Of a stretch of 64,000 nucleotides of DNA, positions 1 to 9,017 are shown piece after piece (position 1 is the stretch's first letter; every line of letters begins with the position of its first letter). The notes beneath the pieces are model-generated. The model was given only the letters and a program-made list of their open reading frames with translations. It did no database searches and was not told the DNA's origin. Position numbers and translations under genes: made by a program. The stretch covers positions 23,918 through 87,917 of the forward strand of contig JAEETH010000011.1 of the NCBI GenBank assembly GCA_016290215.1. Reading direction: 5' to 3'. This stretch comes from Bacteroidales bacterium (GTDB lineage Bacteria; Bacteroidota; Bacteroidia; Bacteroidales; F082).

Positions 1-1
1 C

Positions 2-1918
2 TTCTCATACGAATGGTCCCCCGACGGACAATGGTTCGCCCTGACCCTCATAACCAACATGCGCGACCCTTATTCCGACATTGGCATCGTGAAAGCTGAC
101 GGCTCGAAAACGATATACAACATCACTGAGAGCGCTTATATCGACGGCAGTCCGCAATGGGTGTTAGATGGTAATGCAATTATCTATCGTTCAAATCGTT
201 ATGGTATGCGTTCGCACGCCTCCTGGGGTAGCCAAAACGATGCTTTCATTGCATTCCTAAACCAAGATGCTTATGATAAGTTCCGCCTTAACAAAGAGGA
301 ATACGCTTTGCTGAAGGAGACTGAAAAAGGTGGAAAGGATAAGCCGAAAGAGGAGCCTAAGGATGAAGGCAAGGATAAGAAAAAGGGCAAGAAGGATGAA
401 AAAAAGGACGATCCTTCGACAGGCTCAGGGACCTCAAAAGATAAGGAGACCAAAAAGATAGAGGTGGATCTGGAACATTTGCAGGACCGCATCATCCGTC
501 TGACGCCAATGTCGTCGAACTTGAGCGGAATGGCCCTCACTAACGACGGCGAGAAACTTTATTTTATGACCTCGTTTGAAAAGGGTTACGACCTTTGGGA
601 GATGGATGTGCGCGAAAAGTCGATGAAGATTACGAAGAAGTTGGGACAAGGCGGTGCCCAGCTGAGGATGAAGGGCGACAACCTTTTTGTGCTTTCAGGC
701 AATAACTTGCAGAAACTTGACAAAGGTGGCAAGTCGACATCGATTAAATATGATGCCACCATGCAACTCAACCTCGCCGAGGAGCGCGAATACATGTTCA
801 ACCATGTTTTCCTGCAAATCGAGAAACGTTTCTTCATGAAAGACCATCATGGCGTCGATCTCGAGTTGATGAAGAACGCCTATCAGCCTTTCTTGGCGCA
901 TATCAACAACAACTATGATTTCACCGAGATGCTGAGCGAGATTTTGGGTGAACTGAATGTGTCGCACACGGGTTCAGGCTATCGTCCCTCAGGTCGCGAC
1001 GGTGATGCCACAGCTGAGTTTGGCGTGCTTTTGGACCTCGACTACAAAGGTGATGGCTTGAAGATTGCCGAGGTAGTGGAAGGCGGTCCGTTCGATAAAG
1101 GTAAGTCGAAAGTGAAGGCGGGTTGCATTATCGAAAAGATTGACGGCGTGGAAATTACCAAAGGCATGGACTATTATCCTTTGCTTAACAACAAGCGCGG
1201 AAAGACGGTCTTGGTAACCCTCAAAGATGGTGGTAAGACTTGGGAAGAAACCGTGAAACCCATCAGCCATGGCGCGATGAATGAGTTGCTTTACAATCGT
1301 TGGGTGAAACACAACGAAGAGACTGTGAAGCGGTTGTCGAATGGCCGCTTGGGCTATGTCCATATCAAGAGCATGGGCGACGCCAGCTATCGTGACGTGT
1401 ATTCCCAGATTCTCGGCAAGTACAACCTCTGCGACGGCATTGTCATCGACACGCGCTTCAACGGCGGTGGTCGTCTGCATGAGGACATCGAAATCCTGTT
1501 TAGCGGTGAGAAATATTTGGAACAAGTCATCCACGACAGCGTGGCCTGTGTGATGCCTTCGCGGCGTTACAATAAGCCATCCATCATGATTATCGGTGAG
1601 GCCAACTACAGCAATGCCCATGGCACTCCGTGGGTTTATAAGCACAAAAACATGGGTAGCCTCGTTGGAATGCCTGTGCCTGGAACCATGTCGAGCGTGA
1701 CTTGGGAGACCCTGCAAGACCCATCGATGTACTTCGGCTTGCCCGTTGTGGGCTATCGCACCGAGCAAGGCAACTGGCTGGAAAATACGCAGTTGGAACC
1801 TGATTTCAAGGTGCGCAATACGCCCGAGAAGATGGCCGAAGGCGTTGATGAACAGCTCGAAGCCGCAGTCGGTGAACTGCTTAAAGAACTGAAGGATTTC
1901 CATTATTGGGGTAAGTAA
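2..1918 (+). CDS. Tricorn-like S41 peptidase (5' end outside window)
   Basis: The reading frame is open from base 2, so the gene starts upstream; 638 codons are visible. The first residues (EWSPDGQW) look like the end of a beta-propeller blade. A Lys/Glu-rich linker follows (about 310-470), then a PDZ domain (about 1015-1260) and an S41 peptidase domain (about 1290-1890) with the strand DGIVIDTRFNGGG. The likely nucleophile is the Ser of GEANYSNAHG (codon 1610-1612). This propeller-PDZ-S41 order is that of tricorn protease homologues, which in Bacteroidota are usually exported peptidases of roughly 1000-1100 residues. The linker contains one copy of a dispersed palindrome (413-434) read in frame as part of DPSTGSGTS. 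Function as a peptide-degrading enzyme is inferred from family. Confidence 0.85.
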   Translation, partial: FSYEWSPDGQWFALTLITNMRDPYSDIGIVKADGSKTIYNITESAYIDGSPQWVLDGNAIIYRSNRYGMRSHASWGSQNDAFIAFLNQDAYDKFRLNKEEYALLKETEKGGKDKPKEEPKDEGKDKKKGKKDEKKDDPSTGSGTSKDKETKKIEVDLEHLQDRIIRLTPMSSNLSGMALTNDGEKLYFMTSFEKGYDLWEMDVREKSMKITKKLGQGGAQLRMKGDNLFVLSGNNLQKLDKGGKSTSIKYDATMQLNLAEEREYMFNHVFLQIEKRFFMKDHHGVDLELMKNAYQPFLAHINNNYDFTEMLSEILGELNVSHTGSGYRPSGRDGDATAEFGVLLDLDYKGDGLKIAEVVEGGPFDKGKSKVKAGCIIEKIDGVEITKGMDYYPLLNNKRGKTVLVTLKDGGKTWEETVKPISHGAMNELLYNRWVKHNEETVKRLSNGRLGYVHIKSMGDASYRDVYSQILGKYNLCDGIVIDTRFNGGGRLHEDIEILFSGEKYLEQVIHDSVACVMPSRRYNKPSIMIIGEANYSNAHGTPWVYKHKNMGSLVGMPVPGTMSSVTWETLQDPSMYFGLPVVGYRTEQGNWLENTQLEPDFKVRNTPEKMAEGVDEQLEAAVGELLKELKDFHYWGK

Positions 1919-1920
1919 CT

Positions 1921-1994
1921 ATAGCCTATGGCTTATGGCCCATGGATTGCCCTTACCTCGGGCAGCCATGGGTCATAGGCTATTAGCCATAGGC
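1921..1994. repeat. Intergenic inverted repeat
   Basis: An imperfect palindrome begins ATAGCCTATG and is matched by the reverse complement ending CATAGGCTAT. The CCATGG core occurs on both sides and a further GCCATAGGC lies outside. It fills most of the gap between the tricorn-like gene and the transglutaminase-like gene. It may act as a transcript 3' hairpin but has no T-run, so a REP-like intergenic repeat is more likely. Confidence 0.6.
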
Positions 1995-2039
1995 AATAAT
2001 TAGCACGGTTTTTGCGTTCCAATAGAAAACCTCGATTTC

Positions 2040-3071
2040 ATGCGAACCCGTTTGCACCTTATAATAATATGGACCTTTATTAGCCTTTTCGCCTCGGCTC
2101 ATTCCGTTGTGGAACAAGATGGTTTTTATGAAGTGGAACATTCTTGGATATGCAATGGGAGGCAGTGTTCCGTTGCCTTAAACATTAGCACGGATTTGTA
2201 TGATTATTACTGCTACGAAAGAGAGCATTTGGCCTACATTTATCAGTTCAATGAGGGTGAGAGGCAGCCGAATTATTTCGGTTTCGTGTTGTCGGAACAC
2301 GACCGTCCTATCATACAGGCTTTGGCTGACGAATTCACTGGCAATGTGGAAACGGAAAAGGAACAAATAGAGTTGGCTCTGTCCTTCGTGCAATCTTTGC
2401 CTTATGTTTACGATTCCGCTTCGAAGGGAGTGGATGAATATCTGCGCTATCCCATTGAAACTCTGGTGGATGGATGTGGGGATTGTGAGGATAAGGTGGC
2501 ATTGCTGGCCGCATTGCTCTACGAAATGAATAGTGATTTTATCCTGTTGGTCATGCCTAATCACATGGCTGTCGGCGTGTGTTGTGATGGGGTCGATGCA
2601 AGTCGCGGTATGCTTTTCAGAGGGAAAAAGTACTACTATTTGGAGACGACCATGCCTAATTGGCAGATAGGCGAGATTCCGAAAGACTTTCATTACCCTA
2701 AGGTGAAAGCAGTTCCAATTGATACCACTCCGAGCCTACTGTTGAAAGGGGTGAGGTTCGAGTCACAACCGACGGCTTTTTATAAAGAGGCAGATTGTGA
2801 TTTGGAACTTGACTTGCATAACTTAGGCCCCGGTAAGGTGACCGAAGTCATGGCGCATATTCGGGTCGTGGTGAAAGGTGTGCCTAACATATTGCTTGCT
2901 GAGCAATGGTATTCTCTTGCTGATTTGGCTGAAGGTGAGGCCCGTACAGAAAAGCTTTCACTAAAGAGTCTGATCAAGGAAAGAAGTGAGTTGGAAGTGG
3001 AGCTGATGAGTGCAGAAACGGAAAGACAGCCGTATTCGGTGGGAATCAACTACAGCAAAGTGGGGGATTAA
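2040..3071 (+). CDS. Exported transglutaminase-like protein
   Basis: 343 residues with an N-terminal hydrophobic stretch (residues 6-20) that looks like a signal peptide. The middle has a transglutaminase-like papain-fold core: the Cys lies in DGCGDCEDKVALLAALL (around residue 147), followed by the His in MPNHMAVGV (around residue 175). The C-terminal third (residues about 230-330) looks like a beta-rich Ig-like domain. In this superfamily, bacterial members may be peptidases or crosslinking enzymes; the substrate cannot be told. It faces the convergent GH20 gene with no gap between the stop codons, so it may share a termination region with it. Confidence 0.7.
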   Translation: MRTRLHLIIIWTFISLFASAHSVVEQDGFYEVEHSWICNGRQCSVALNISTDLYDYYCYEREHLAYIYQFNEGERQPNYFGFVLSEHDRPIIQALADEFTGNVETEKEQIELALSFVQSLPYVYDSASKGVDEYLRYPIETLVDGCGDCEDKVALLAALLYEMNSDFILLVMPNHMAVGVCCDGVDASRGMLFRGKKYYYLETTMPNWQIGEIPKDFHYPKVKAVPIDTTPSLLLKGVRFESQPTAFYKEADCDLELDLHNLGPGKVTEVMAHIRVVVKGVPNILLAEQWYSLADLAEGEARTEKLSLKSLIKERSELEVELMSAETERQPYSVGINYSKVGD

Positions 3072-5687
3072 TCATTCCACCATTATCTCATCCATGAAAA
3101 TCCAAGAATCGTAACCGCTGCCTGGCAAACCTTCAGGTAATATCCCTGGATTTTTCACAACAATACGAAGGTAACGTGTTGAAAGATTGGGCGTTTCAAA
3201 ACGCTCGCGGAAGGTGTGGTTGCCCGTCAGCGGTATCTCGGTAGTAAGGGAGAAAGTTTTAAAAGGCTTGTAGTTCCTGCCGTCGCTGGAGGTGTAAATT
3301 TCAACCTCGTTGGGCCGCAAAATCCAGTCGTGGGCGTTAACCAAAAAACCGATATTCAGCGCGTTGACCTTTGTCCAAGTGCCCAAGTCGATTTCAATGT
3401 CGGCATCGATGCCGTAGAAACCTTGCCAATGGCCGTCCTTGTAGTCGTCGCTGCCAAGGGTGCCATCAAGAAGGGCGTTGTCGCCGCCGCCGGAATATTC
3501 GGGGCGATAATTGCCAGCGGGACTGTTGAGTTGCTTCAGTTTGCCCATACCTTTGTGGTAGCTAAAATAACGCTCAGCGCAAACAGGTTCACCCAAAGCA
3601 TTGAAACAAGCCGCTTTCACAAGACAAGGTCGCTCCAAAACAATGGGGCTTTGATAGACGGAATCGTTTGTCGTAACTTCTTTTCCATCAAGTGTATAGT
3701 ATATTTCCTTGTTGCTGAAAATGGTTTTTAGCACAACGGCTGCATCGCCATTTTCATTGATAGTAGGCTCAATAAAGGGAAGATATTCAAGTCGTTGCAA
3801 TTCAATGGCGATGTCGTCATATTTCTTCATATTGACATCCAACCAATATGGACGGCATTCATAATTCCACACTTTGACGTACTCGTTTTTCAGGTCATGA
3901 AGCGTAGGAATCAGCTCGTCAATCATTCGTCTGCTTTCGGCTATGTTTGTTTCGCTTGGACTGTTGTAAGTGCGGTAAAGCTGGCAACGGGTCATGTTGC
4001 GCTTGGCACACCATATCATGCGATGTACGGCATAAAGGGCGTTGTCAAGCAATTCGGTGTTTCGCTTCACCTGTTTTTTGTCATTGGCTAAGGTCTTTTC
4101 CAATGCGGACAAGGCTACAAAAGCCCTTTGGTTCAAGGCCTTGATGGAGTCGCTGACGAGGGCAGGGTAGAAGGGAACCATGGTTTCGGTCATGGCGGTG
4201 AACTTGCCGATGCCGTCGATTTTCGTCCATTCCGAGAGTTCGTCAAGATGTTGGCAGATTTCGTCGGAAAGGCTGCCTAAGAAATGAAGCGTGAAATTGG
4301 CTTCGGTGTTGCGCTCTTGCGTTGTAGTAGGATTCCAACTTGTTTCGGCACCTAAGGCCAAGCCATATAACGCGCAGTTGGTCAGCGACTCGCCGAAGTC
4401 GTCCCAGCAGGTGTTGATGACACCGAGGGCGCCGTTTTTGTAGCCGTCGCGACACAAATTAGTGATGTTAGCCTTAAACTCATAATGTTTGGGCCAAACC
4501 CTTTCGGAGAGACTGACACCTGGCGCGACAAAGAAATTGCGTCCCGATTTGACGTATGGTTCCAAGAATTCGTCGAAGCTGTCGATACCCACATAACTCC
4601 ACGCGATGAGGAAAAGGTCATCGTCCAGATTGTCAAGGATTTCGGGATGCTGGTCGGCAATGTCGCCCCACATCATCACGCGCTTACGGTAGGGGCGCAA
4701 CATCCGATTGACGCGATTAATGTGCTGGTAATAAACCTTTTCCGCTCCAATGGAATCGACGTATGCTTTGGCATAGCCTTGGCCAAGGCTCTCGGTTTCG
4801 TCGCAGTTGATGTTGAAATAGGGTGATTTATAGGCTCTTGCCACCTCGCGGAGATGGTCTTCGAGGAATTGGTAGGTCTCTTCCTTGGCAGGGTTGAGGT
4901 TCCATTTTGTGTCGGCCAAATGGCTGTAGAACGGATTGCACAAAATTTCCTCGAAATGCCCGAAACATTGCTGGTTGCCGATGATTTGGATGTGAAACGG
5001 CCTGCAAAAGTCCTCCAACTCCTTGATTTCCTCGGCAGTGAAGGCATCGGTGGGGGCAATGTCGGGGTGACATTTGGTCTTGAAGGTGTGCTCGGTATAG
5101 AGCGAGAACGCATTGAGCTTGCACTCGGCCATCTGAGGGATGAGGCGTTTCAGATAATCCATGCTGACAATGGGACCGCGGCTGATGTCGTCCTGCCAGG
5201 CGCGAATCTTGAAGTTGGGCCAGTCGGTGATGGTCATGCAAGGGATGATAATTTCGCCTTTGTTTTGCAAAAAGGAATAACGGTAAAGCTGTTTCAGGCT
5301 TTGCGCGCCATAGAAAAGTCCCGTGGCGGAAGTGGCTTCCAAACGGATGTTGTTTTTGCGGATGGTCAGTTTGTAGGCTTGGTCTTCGTTTTCGCTCACG
5401 CCGAGATGGTCGGTCTTGACGAGTTCAATGTAATGCTTGCCTTTGATAGCACCACGTGAGAATAGCACCATCTTGCCAGTGATTTGGTCCAAGTCGCTGC
5501 GCCACATCGCGACGATTTGGCTGATTTCGGTATCGGTGGCATCGTAGGTAAGGACGACATTCTCATCCCAAACAAAATGGCCCTCTTGGGTTTTGACTTG
5601 CTGAGGGATAGGAAGGATATGGGTGTTTTGCGCAAAGGCGCCCAGAGTAAAAAGATAAAGGATAATGATAAGGAGCCTGGTCTTCAT
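3072..5687 (-). CDS. Beta-N-acetylhexosaminidase, GH20 family, with C-terminal F5/8C domain
   Basis: 871 residues starting with a signal peptide that ends near ALGAFAQ. Residues about 25-140 form the GH20 N-terminal domain and about 145-480 the catalytic barrel, with the catalytic Asp-Glu pair in NINCDETESLGQG and a WDDFGE motif near the end of the barrel. A small domain follows with IYYTLDGKEV (chitobiase/Fn3-associated type, about 660-720), and a discoidin-like (F5/8 type C) carbohydrate-binding domain fills about 740-871. The enzyme removes terminal beta-linked GlcNAc or GalNAc from host or dietary glycans, probably in the periplasm. The C-terminal binding domain suggests a polymeric or cell-surface substrate. 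The product is close in architecture to the large Bacteroidales hexosaminidases. Confidence 0.92.
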   Translation of the reverse strand: MKTRLLIIILYLFTLGAFAQNTHILPIPQQVKTQEGHFVWDENVVLTYDATDTEISQIVAMWRSDLDQITGKMVLFSRGAIKGKHYIELVKTDHLGVSENEDQAYKLTIRKNNIRLEATSATGLFYGAQSLKQLYRYSFLQNKGEIIIPCMTITDWPNFKIRAWQDDISRGPIVSMDYLKRLIPQMAECKLNAFSLYTEHTFKTKCHPDIAPTDAFTAEEIKELEDFCRPFHIQIIGNQQCFGHFEEILCNPFYSHLADTKWNLNPAKEETYQFLEDHLREVARAYKSPYFNINCDETESLGQGYAKAYVDSIGAEKVYYQHINRVNRMLRPYRKRVMMWGDIADQHPEILDNLDDDLFLIAWSYVGIDSFDEFLEPYVKSGRNFFVAPGVSLSERVWPKHYEFKANITNLCRDGYKNGALGVINTCWDDFGESLTNCALYGLALGAETSWNPTTTQERNTEANFTLHFLGSLSDEICQHLDELSEWTKIDGIGKFTAMTETMVPFYPALVSDSIKALNQRAFVALSALEKTLANDKKQVKRNTELLDNALYAVHRMIWCAKRNMTRCQLYRTYNSPSETNIAESRRMIDELIPTLHDLKNEYVKVWNYECRPYWLDVNMKKYDDIAIELQRLEYLPFIEPTINENGDAAVVLKTIFSNKEIYYTLDGKEVTTNDSVYQSPIVLERPCLVKAACFNALGEPVCAERYFSYHKGMGKLKQLNSPAGNYRPEYSGGGDNALLDGTLGSDDYKDGHWQGFYGIDADIEIDLGTWTKVNALNIGFLVNAHDWILRPNEVEIYTSSDGRNYKPFKTFSLTTEIPLTGNHTFRERFETPNLSTRYLRIVVKNPGILPEGLPGSGYDSWIFMDEIMVE

Positions 5688-5790
5688 AGTTCTAAAACAA
5701 TTCTACGCGATATTTATTGTAAAATTACAACAAATTTTGGTTATGGCAGTCTATTGTTCGAAAGTTACTGCAAAAATGCAATGTTTTTCG

Positions 5791-5973
5791 GTTAGTAACT
5801 GTTCAAAATTAAACTACACTTTTTTGACGCTGGACTTATTGACTATGACCATTGACAATGACTATGACCGCTTTCACAGAAATGCTGAAATTTCAGTTCT
5901 TGGTTGAGGTGGTCATTGTCATAGTCACAAGTCATCGTCCCTATAGGTAAACTAATTCTGCTCATCTACTTAC
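5791..5973. repeat. MITE-like element, copy 1
   Basis: The element has ends AGTAACTGTTCAAAATTAAA (left, from 5794) and GTAAACTAATTCTGCTCA (right, 5947-5964, followed by a CTACTTA tail). The two ends are imperfect inverted repeats of one another. The same two ends recur at 14016-14178, with an unrelated interior. The interior here is a run of CATTGACAATGACTATGAC-type words and their complement, able to form its own hairpin. No gene is seen in 5688-6197 apart from this element and the terminator at 6120. Confidence 0.6.
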
Positions 5974-6119
5974 TCAATAAGGCTTCTATCCTTAATATGT
6001 TGTAAAAGTACGATAATTATCAGTTAGTATTTAGACTTCTTATTATTGAAAGCTATCCCTTTTTCAATCGTTCCTCCCTCAATGTGCGCGATGATTTGTT
6101 CCGTTTTAAAAAACAAAAA

Positions 6120-6150
6120 CGAGGGCATTGTATAATGCTGCCCTCGTTTT
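6120..6150 (-). terminator. Intrinsic terminator after fimbrillin-like gene
   Basis: Stem CGAGGGCA (6120-6127) pairs with TGCCCTCG (6139-6146). A-runs precede it and T-runs follow, so it could work in both directions. On the minus strand it lies about 50 bp after the stop of the lipoprotein gene at 6198-7181. Confidence 0.75.
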
Positions 6151-6197
6151 GGAATAATTTGTAATCTTGTAAAATAAATCCCTCGTAATAACAAGTA

Positions 6198-7181
6198 TTA
6201 AAAATTGGCAAGATTGAAACCGAGGGGCCTGACGAAATTGGGTTTTATCATATAGTTATAAACTAAATCAATAGTTTTAGAAGATCCGTCAGCAAAAGAC
6301 AATTTGATGCTGCAACCTTGGCTTAAAGCCAGAGGACGCAACACGATTTCGAAAGAAGTGGAAGTGGCTTGAGTTGTACCAATCTGCACACCTTCTTCAG
6401 GCAGGTTCAAGGTGATTGTGTTACCTTGGTTAGTCATGTTCAGACCTACGCTGTTTTTCCACGCATTCCATTGGTTGGGATTACTATTGTAGTTGTCGAC
6501 GGCTGAGATAAATTCATCATAGTTGTTGCCAAAAGCAGGGATGTTCACTTCCACCTGGCCGGTAAGGGCAAAAGTGTTGTCGGTAATTTCAATCTTTTTT
6601 ACTACTGTGGGCCCGTTTGGATCAAACAACTGTAATTGTAAAACTCCAAAGATATTCATAAAGTCGAAATCGGCATCACCCAGCTGCGCGACATTATCCA
6701 CTTTAGCAAACATGGGGAAGTCGTGTAGAGGAGTTAAGAGTTGTCCGGAAGTCGCATCCAAGCGATAATCCTGCTCAGGATCAATAGTGAATTTGGTCTT
6801 GTTTTCACCTTGGCCGAGTTCGGTCCACATTTTACCATAACCGCCAGGGTAGTAGGCAAAGAAAGCATCCATCTTTTCGCCAGCAATTTCTCCCAAACCA
6901 CAGTTTTGGAATGTCACGACACTGCCGGTTTCAAGAGCCTCATAGGTGGCGCAATGGCTTCGCGAGGGGTTTGTATTGTTTATATTGTAAACCATGCAAA
7001 CATCGCCGGTTTCAAAATGCACATATTCGTCGTCGCCGATAAATGCCCTATTTGTTTCTCCTTCATATACCAGCTTTTGGGTTCTAGCTGTGAAAGTGGT
7101 TTTTGTCTCATTTTTCTTGCATGAGGTGATAGTCAAGGCCACCAATGCTATCATGCAAAGGCATCTGATAACTTTTTTCAT
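6198..7181 (-). CDS. Fimbrillin-family lipoprotein
   Basis: 327 residues with a lipoprotein signal peptide and lipobox Cys in LTITSCKKN (residue 21). The rest matches the pattern of fimbrillin/Mfa-like proteins: an early stretch on FETGDVCMVYNI, the PMFAKV segment, the FMNIFGVLQLQL segment introducing the second beta-domain, and a C-terminal strand rich in hydrophobic residues. These proteins are exported through the outer membrane as lipoproteins and in known cases assemble into type V pili after proteolysis. Whether this one polymerises is not visible. A 56-residue Gly-rich protein is encoded just upstream on the same strand, with 69 bp between them. Confidence 0.7.
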   Translation of the reverse strand: MKKVIRCLCMIALVALTITSCKKNETKTTFTARTQKLVYEGETNRAFIGDDEYVHFETGDVCMVYNINNTNPSRSHCATYEALETGSVVTFQNCGLGEIAGEKMDAFFAYYPGGYGKMWTELGQGENKTKFTIDPEQDYRLDATSGQLLTPLHDFPMFAKVDNVAQLGDADFDFMNIFGVLQLQLFDPNGPTVVKKIEITDNTFALTGQVEVNIPAFGNNYDEFISAVDNYNSNPNQWNAWKNSVGLNMTNQGNTITLNLPEEGVQIGTTQATSTSFEIVLRPLALSQGCSIKLSFADGSSKTIDLVYNYMIKPNFVRPLGFNLANF

Positions 7182-7250
7182 TGTTTGTTCTTTTTTATTT
7201 AAATTATTAATATTTGAATTTGATTTGATTAGATTAGATTAGATTGCAGA

Positions 7251-7421
7251 TTAGCCTACATTCCACCAGGTGGTTTCATATTGCACAGCTCCACCACGCC
7301 ATGTGCCCCCACCCGAGGAGACTGGTCCTCCGCCACCACCGGAACTCATCAAGATGGAAACCGGTTGGATTTCAATTATCTCAGTCTTTGGTGCTGCATA
7401 CGATTTGTTGTTTTTCTTCAT
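7251..7421 (-). CDS. Small Gly-rich protein preceding the fimbrillin gene
   Basis: A 56-residue frame runs from the ATG at 7421 to the TAA at 7251. It reads MKKNNKSYAAPKTEIIEIQP, then a Gly/Ser-rich middle with SSGGGGGPVSSGGG, then an aromatic end ETTWWNVG. The polar K-rich start, a Y-P-x-EIIEI segment and a Gly-rich tail resemble the short proteins that often accompany surface lipoprotein genes in Bacteroidales. I recognise no domain. It is oriented with the fimbrillin-like gene and may be co-transcribed. An AT-rich GATTA microsatellite (about 7218-7245) lies between the two. Confidence 0.55.
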   Translation of the reverse strand: MKKNNKSYAAPKTEIIEIQPVSILMSSGGGGGPVSSGGGTWRGGAVQYETTWWNVG

Positions 7422-7574
7422 ATTATTTAGGCCGTGTTATATCCCATTCGGCACTTCGGTTTTGGTTAAAAATAATCAAAAGCAAATTTAGGAATTATCC
7501 CCTTGTTGTTAGCGTTTATATGCTAACTTATTTTATCATAAAAACTGAAAAATACTATCGGAAAAACACAATTT

Positions 7575-7823
7575 TTATTTCGTTTTTTCCGCTTCCAAAT
7601 ATGCAGAACACTCCTTGAAGAAATCATAATCCAAAGCCTTGCAAATCTCGAAGAGCAAAGGCATGGGAATCCATTGTTGGCGGTAGGTTTTGTAGATGTT
7701 TTCGGGAGTACAGTGTACTTGCTTGGCCAGCCAGGTGGCAGTGCGGCCTTGTCGGGCAAGTTCGGCTTTGAGAAGCAGGCCTAAATGGAAATCGGTTGGG
7801 GATGGTGTCGTTTTCATTTTCAT
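7575..7823 (-). CDS. Small HTH (XRE-like) regulator
   Basis: The frame is open from 7871 but the ATG at 7823 (MKMKTTPSPTDFHLG) is the better start. The protein is then 82 residues. Residues about 12-65 form a helix-turn-helix of the type common in Bacteroidota: HLGLLLKAELARQGRTATWL, then AKQVHCTPENIYKTYRQQ, then an ending FEICKALDYDFFKEC. It probably binds DNA, and its target is unknown. A 112-bp inverted repeat lies about 90 bp upstream of the start and could be its operator or an unrelated repeat. Confidence 0.65.
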   Translation of the reverse strand: MKMKTTPSPTDFHLGLLLKAELARQGRTATWLAKQVHCTPENIYKTYRQQWIPMPLLFEICKALDYDFFKECSAYLEAEKTK

Positions 7824-7908
7824 GGTAGTTGGCGATTTGGGGGAGGATTTCCGCTCTTGCCAGCAAGCCATGAAGAAAGGCGCTCACCTTTCGTTTGTTT
7901 GCTTATTA

Positions 7909-8020
7909 TGTCTGAAGGCTCTGGTAAACCGTTGCAACTAATAAGCACGAAAAAGTTTGCGCCAAACGCAAACTTTCCGCTACTTATTCCCGTTGCTAAA
8001 TTTACCAGATTTTACAGACA
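7909..8020. repeat. 112-bp inverted repeat with perfect inner palindrome
   Basis: Outer arms TGTCTG (7909-7914) and CAGACA (8015-8020), then CTGGTAAA (7921-7928) and TTTACCAG (8001-8008), enclose AAAGTTTGCG (7952-7961), the spacer CCAAA and CGCAAACTTT (7967-7976). The inner 10-bp arms are perfect. The region between the HTH gene and the zeta-like gene otherwise holds nothing recognisable. Confidence 0.6.
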
Positions 8021-8108
8021 GAGAACAAGAGCGTAAAGCTCAGGGGTTATGTTAGGATGTATACTTTATTATTTTTATTTTATTGGTTTATAGTTTGTTA
8101 TAATAATG

Positions 8109-8708
8109 TTATTCAATTATCTGTCTCGCCCATTCGGGCAGTTGCTCCACATATCTTTTCACAATGATGCCGTCAGAGAGTCTAATGAGCAATTGCTGCT
8201 CGGCATCATCAACAGAGTTGTCATATAAATAGGTACGGTCAACCTTGGTTGCAATGTACTTGCAGTTGAGGATGGACTTTTGATAACGCGAGATAACCTT
8301 TGTAATCGGAACATCGTGTCCACCTTTCATCACCCGTTGGGCAATGCGTGAGGCGTTGATGGCAGGTGATTTTGTGCAGACGAAAAACAACCTGACGAAG
8401 AAACCTATCTTTTTTGCCCTTTCAATGTAATCGATTTTGTCTTTGGCAGATAAAACCGTTTCAAAAATTAGGCTCTTCCGTTCAGTCAAGCACTTTTCTC
8501 GCCATTCTTCGCAATAGACCACTGCTTTTTTAATGGCATCCATCGAGTTCCAATCGCCGAATTTTTCTTGAGCAACAATGTCGGGATTAATGTATACCGA
8601 ATCTTCCATCCATTCATGTTGAAGGATTTTGCTGGTTACTGAAGTTTTTCCACTTCCGTTGGGACCAGCAATTACAATTAAAACCGGTTTTCTGCCCTCC
8701 GTGCGCAT
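8109..8708 (-). CDS. Zeta-toxin-like P-loop kinase
   Basis: 199 residues. A Walker A motif GPNGSGKTS is at residues 15-23, a strand INPDIVAQEKFGDWN follows, and FETVLS (around residue 83) fits the substrate-binding segment of zeta toxins and related small-molecule kinases. Conserved Arg residues (RIAQRVMKGGHD) lie in the lid region. Zeta toxins phosphorylate UDP-GlcNAc to block wall synthesis; this member could equally be a housekeeping or phage-defence kinase. The start codon overlaps the stop of the preceding small gene by one base, so the two are translationally coupled. Confidence 0.7.
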   Translation of the reverse strand: MRTEGRKPVLIVIAGPNGSGKTSVTSKILQHEWMEDSVYINPDIVAQEKFGDWNSMDAIKKAVVYCEEWREKCLTERKSLIFETVLSAKDKIDYIERAKKIGFFVRLFFVCTKSPAINASRIAQRVMKGGHDVPITKVISRYQKSILNCKYIATKVDRTYLYDNSVDDAEQQLLIRLSDGIIVKRYVEQLPEWARQIIE

Positions 8709-8887
8709 TAGTTGTTGCCGTATTGTTGTTGATACATCAGGCTGATTTCATCGAAAAACTTTTCCAAGGCCTCTTCGTTGCTTTGTTTTGCTTCCTCCGC
8801 CACTTCCCGCATGATATACGCTAACATCTCGTCCGTTGGCTCTTCCAACGAAGTCAAGCGATAGGCGTTGATTTCTTTCTCTGACAT
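8708..8887 (-). CDS. Small acidic partner of the zeta-like kinase
   Basis: 59 residues starting at the ATG at 8887 (MSEKEINAYRLTS). A longer frame reaches 8962, but its extra N-terminus is Cys/Lys-rich and less plausible. The protein is acidic and mostly helical by composition (EEAKQSNEEALEKFFDEISL). The TAATG junction with the kinase gene places it as the first gene of a two-gene operon, which is the layout of an antitoxin with a kinase toxin. The antitoxin role is inferred from position only. Confidence 0.6.
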   Translation of the reverse strand: MSEKEINAYRLTSLEEPTDEMLAYIMREVAEEAKQSNEEALEKFFDEISLMYQQQYGNN

Positions 8888-8991
8888 GGTTTTTTGTCTT
8901 TTTACTCCGCAAAAATAGTGTTTTTTCATAAATTGAGACCTTTTCCGCCAACAATTAAACAATTAAACAATCAACACTTCAACAAAATCAA

Positions 8992-8999
8992 TATCTTTG
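8992..8999 (+). promoter_or_regulatory. -7 element of cutC
   Basis: TATCTTTG fits the Bacteroidota TAnnTTTG consensus. Transcription from it would start near 9005, which makes the ATG at 9018 the likely start of cutC and rules out the upstream ATG at 8997. Confidence 0.55.
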
Positions 9000-9017
9000 C
9001 CCCAAAATTTGACAACT

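Noticed and set aside
989-1903. 304-residue minus-strand reading frame
   Set aside because: It is antisense to the conserved PDZ and S41 domains and has no recognisable motif.
7244-7618. 124-residue plus-strand reading frame
   Set aside because: It covers the small minus-strand gene and AT-rich non-coding DNA. The Gly-rich minus-strand frame is more plausible.
8997-9017. ATG at 8997 as cutC start
   Set aside because: It overlaps the -7 element TATCTTTG, so it would lie upstream of the expected transcript start.
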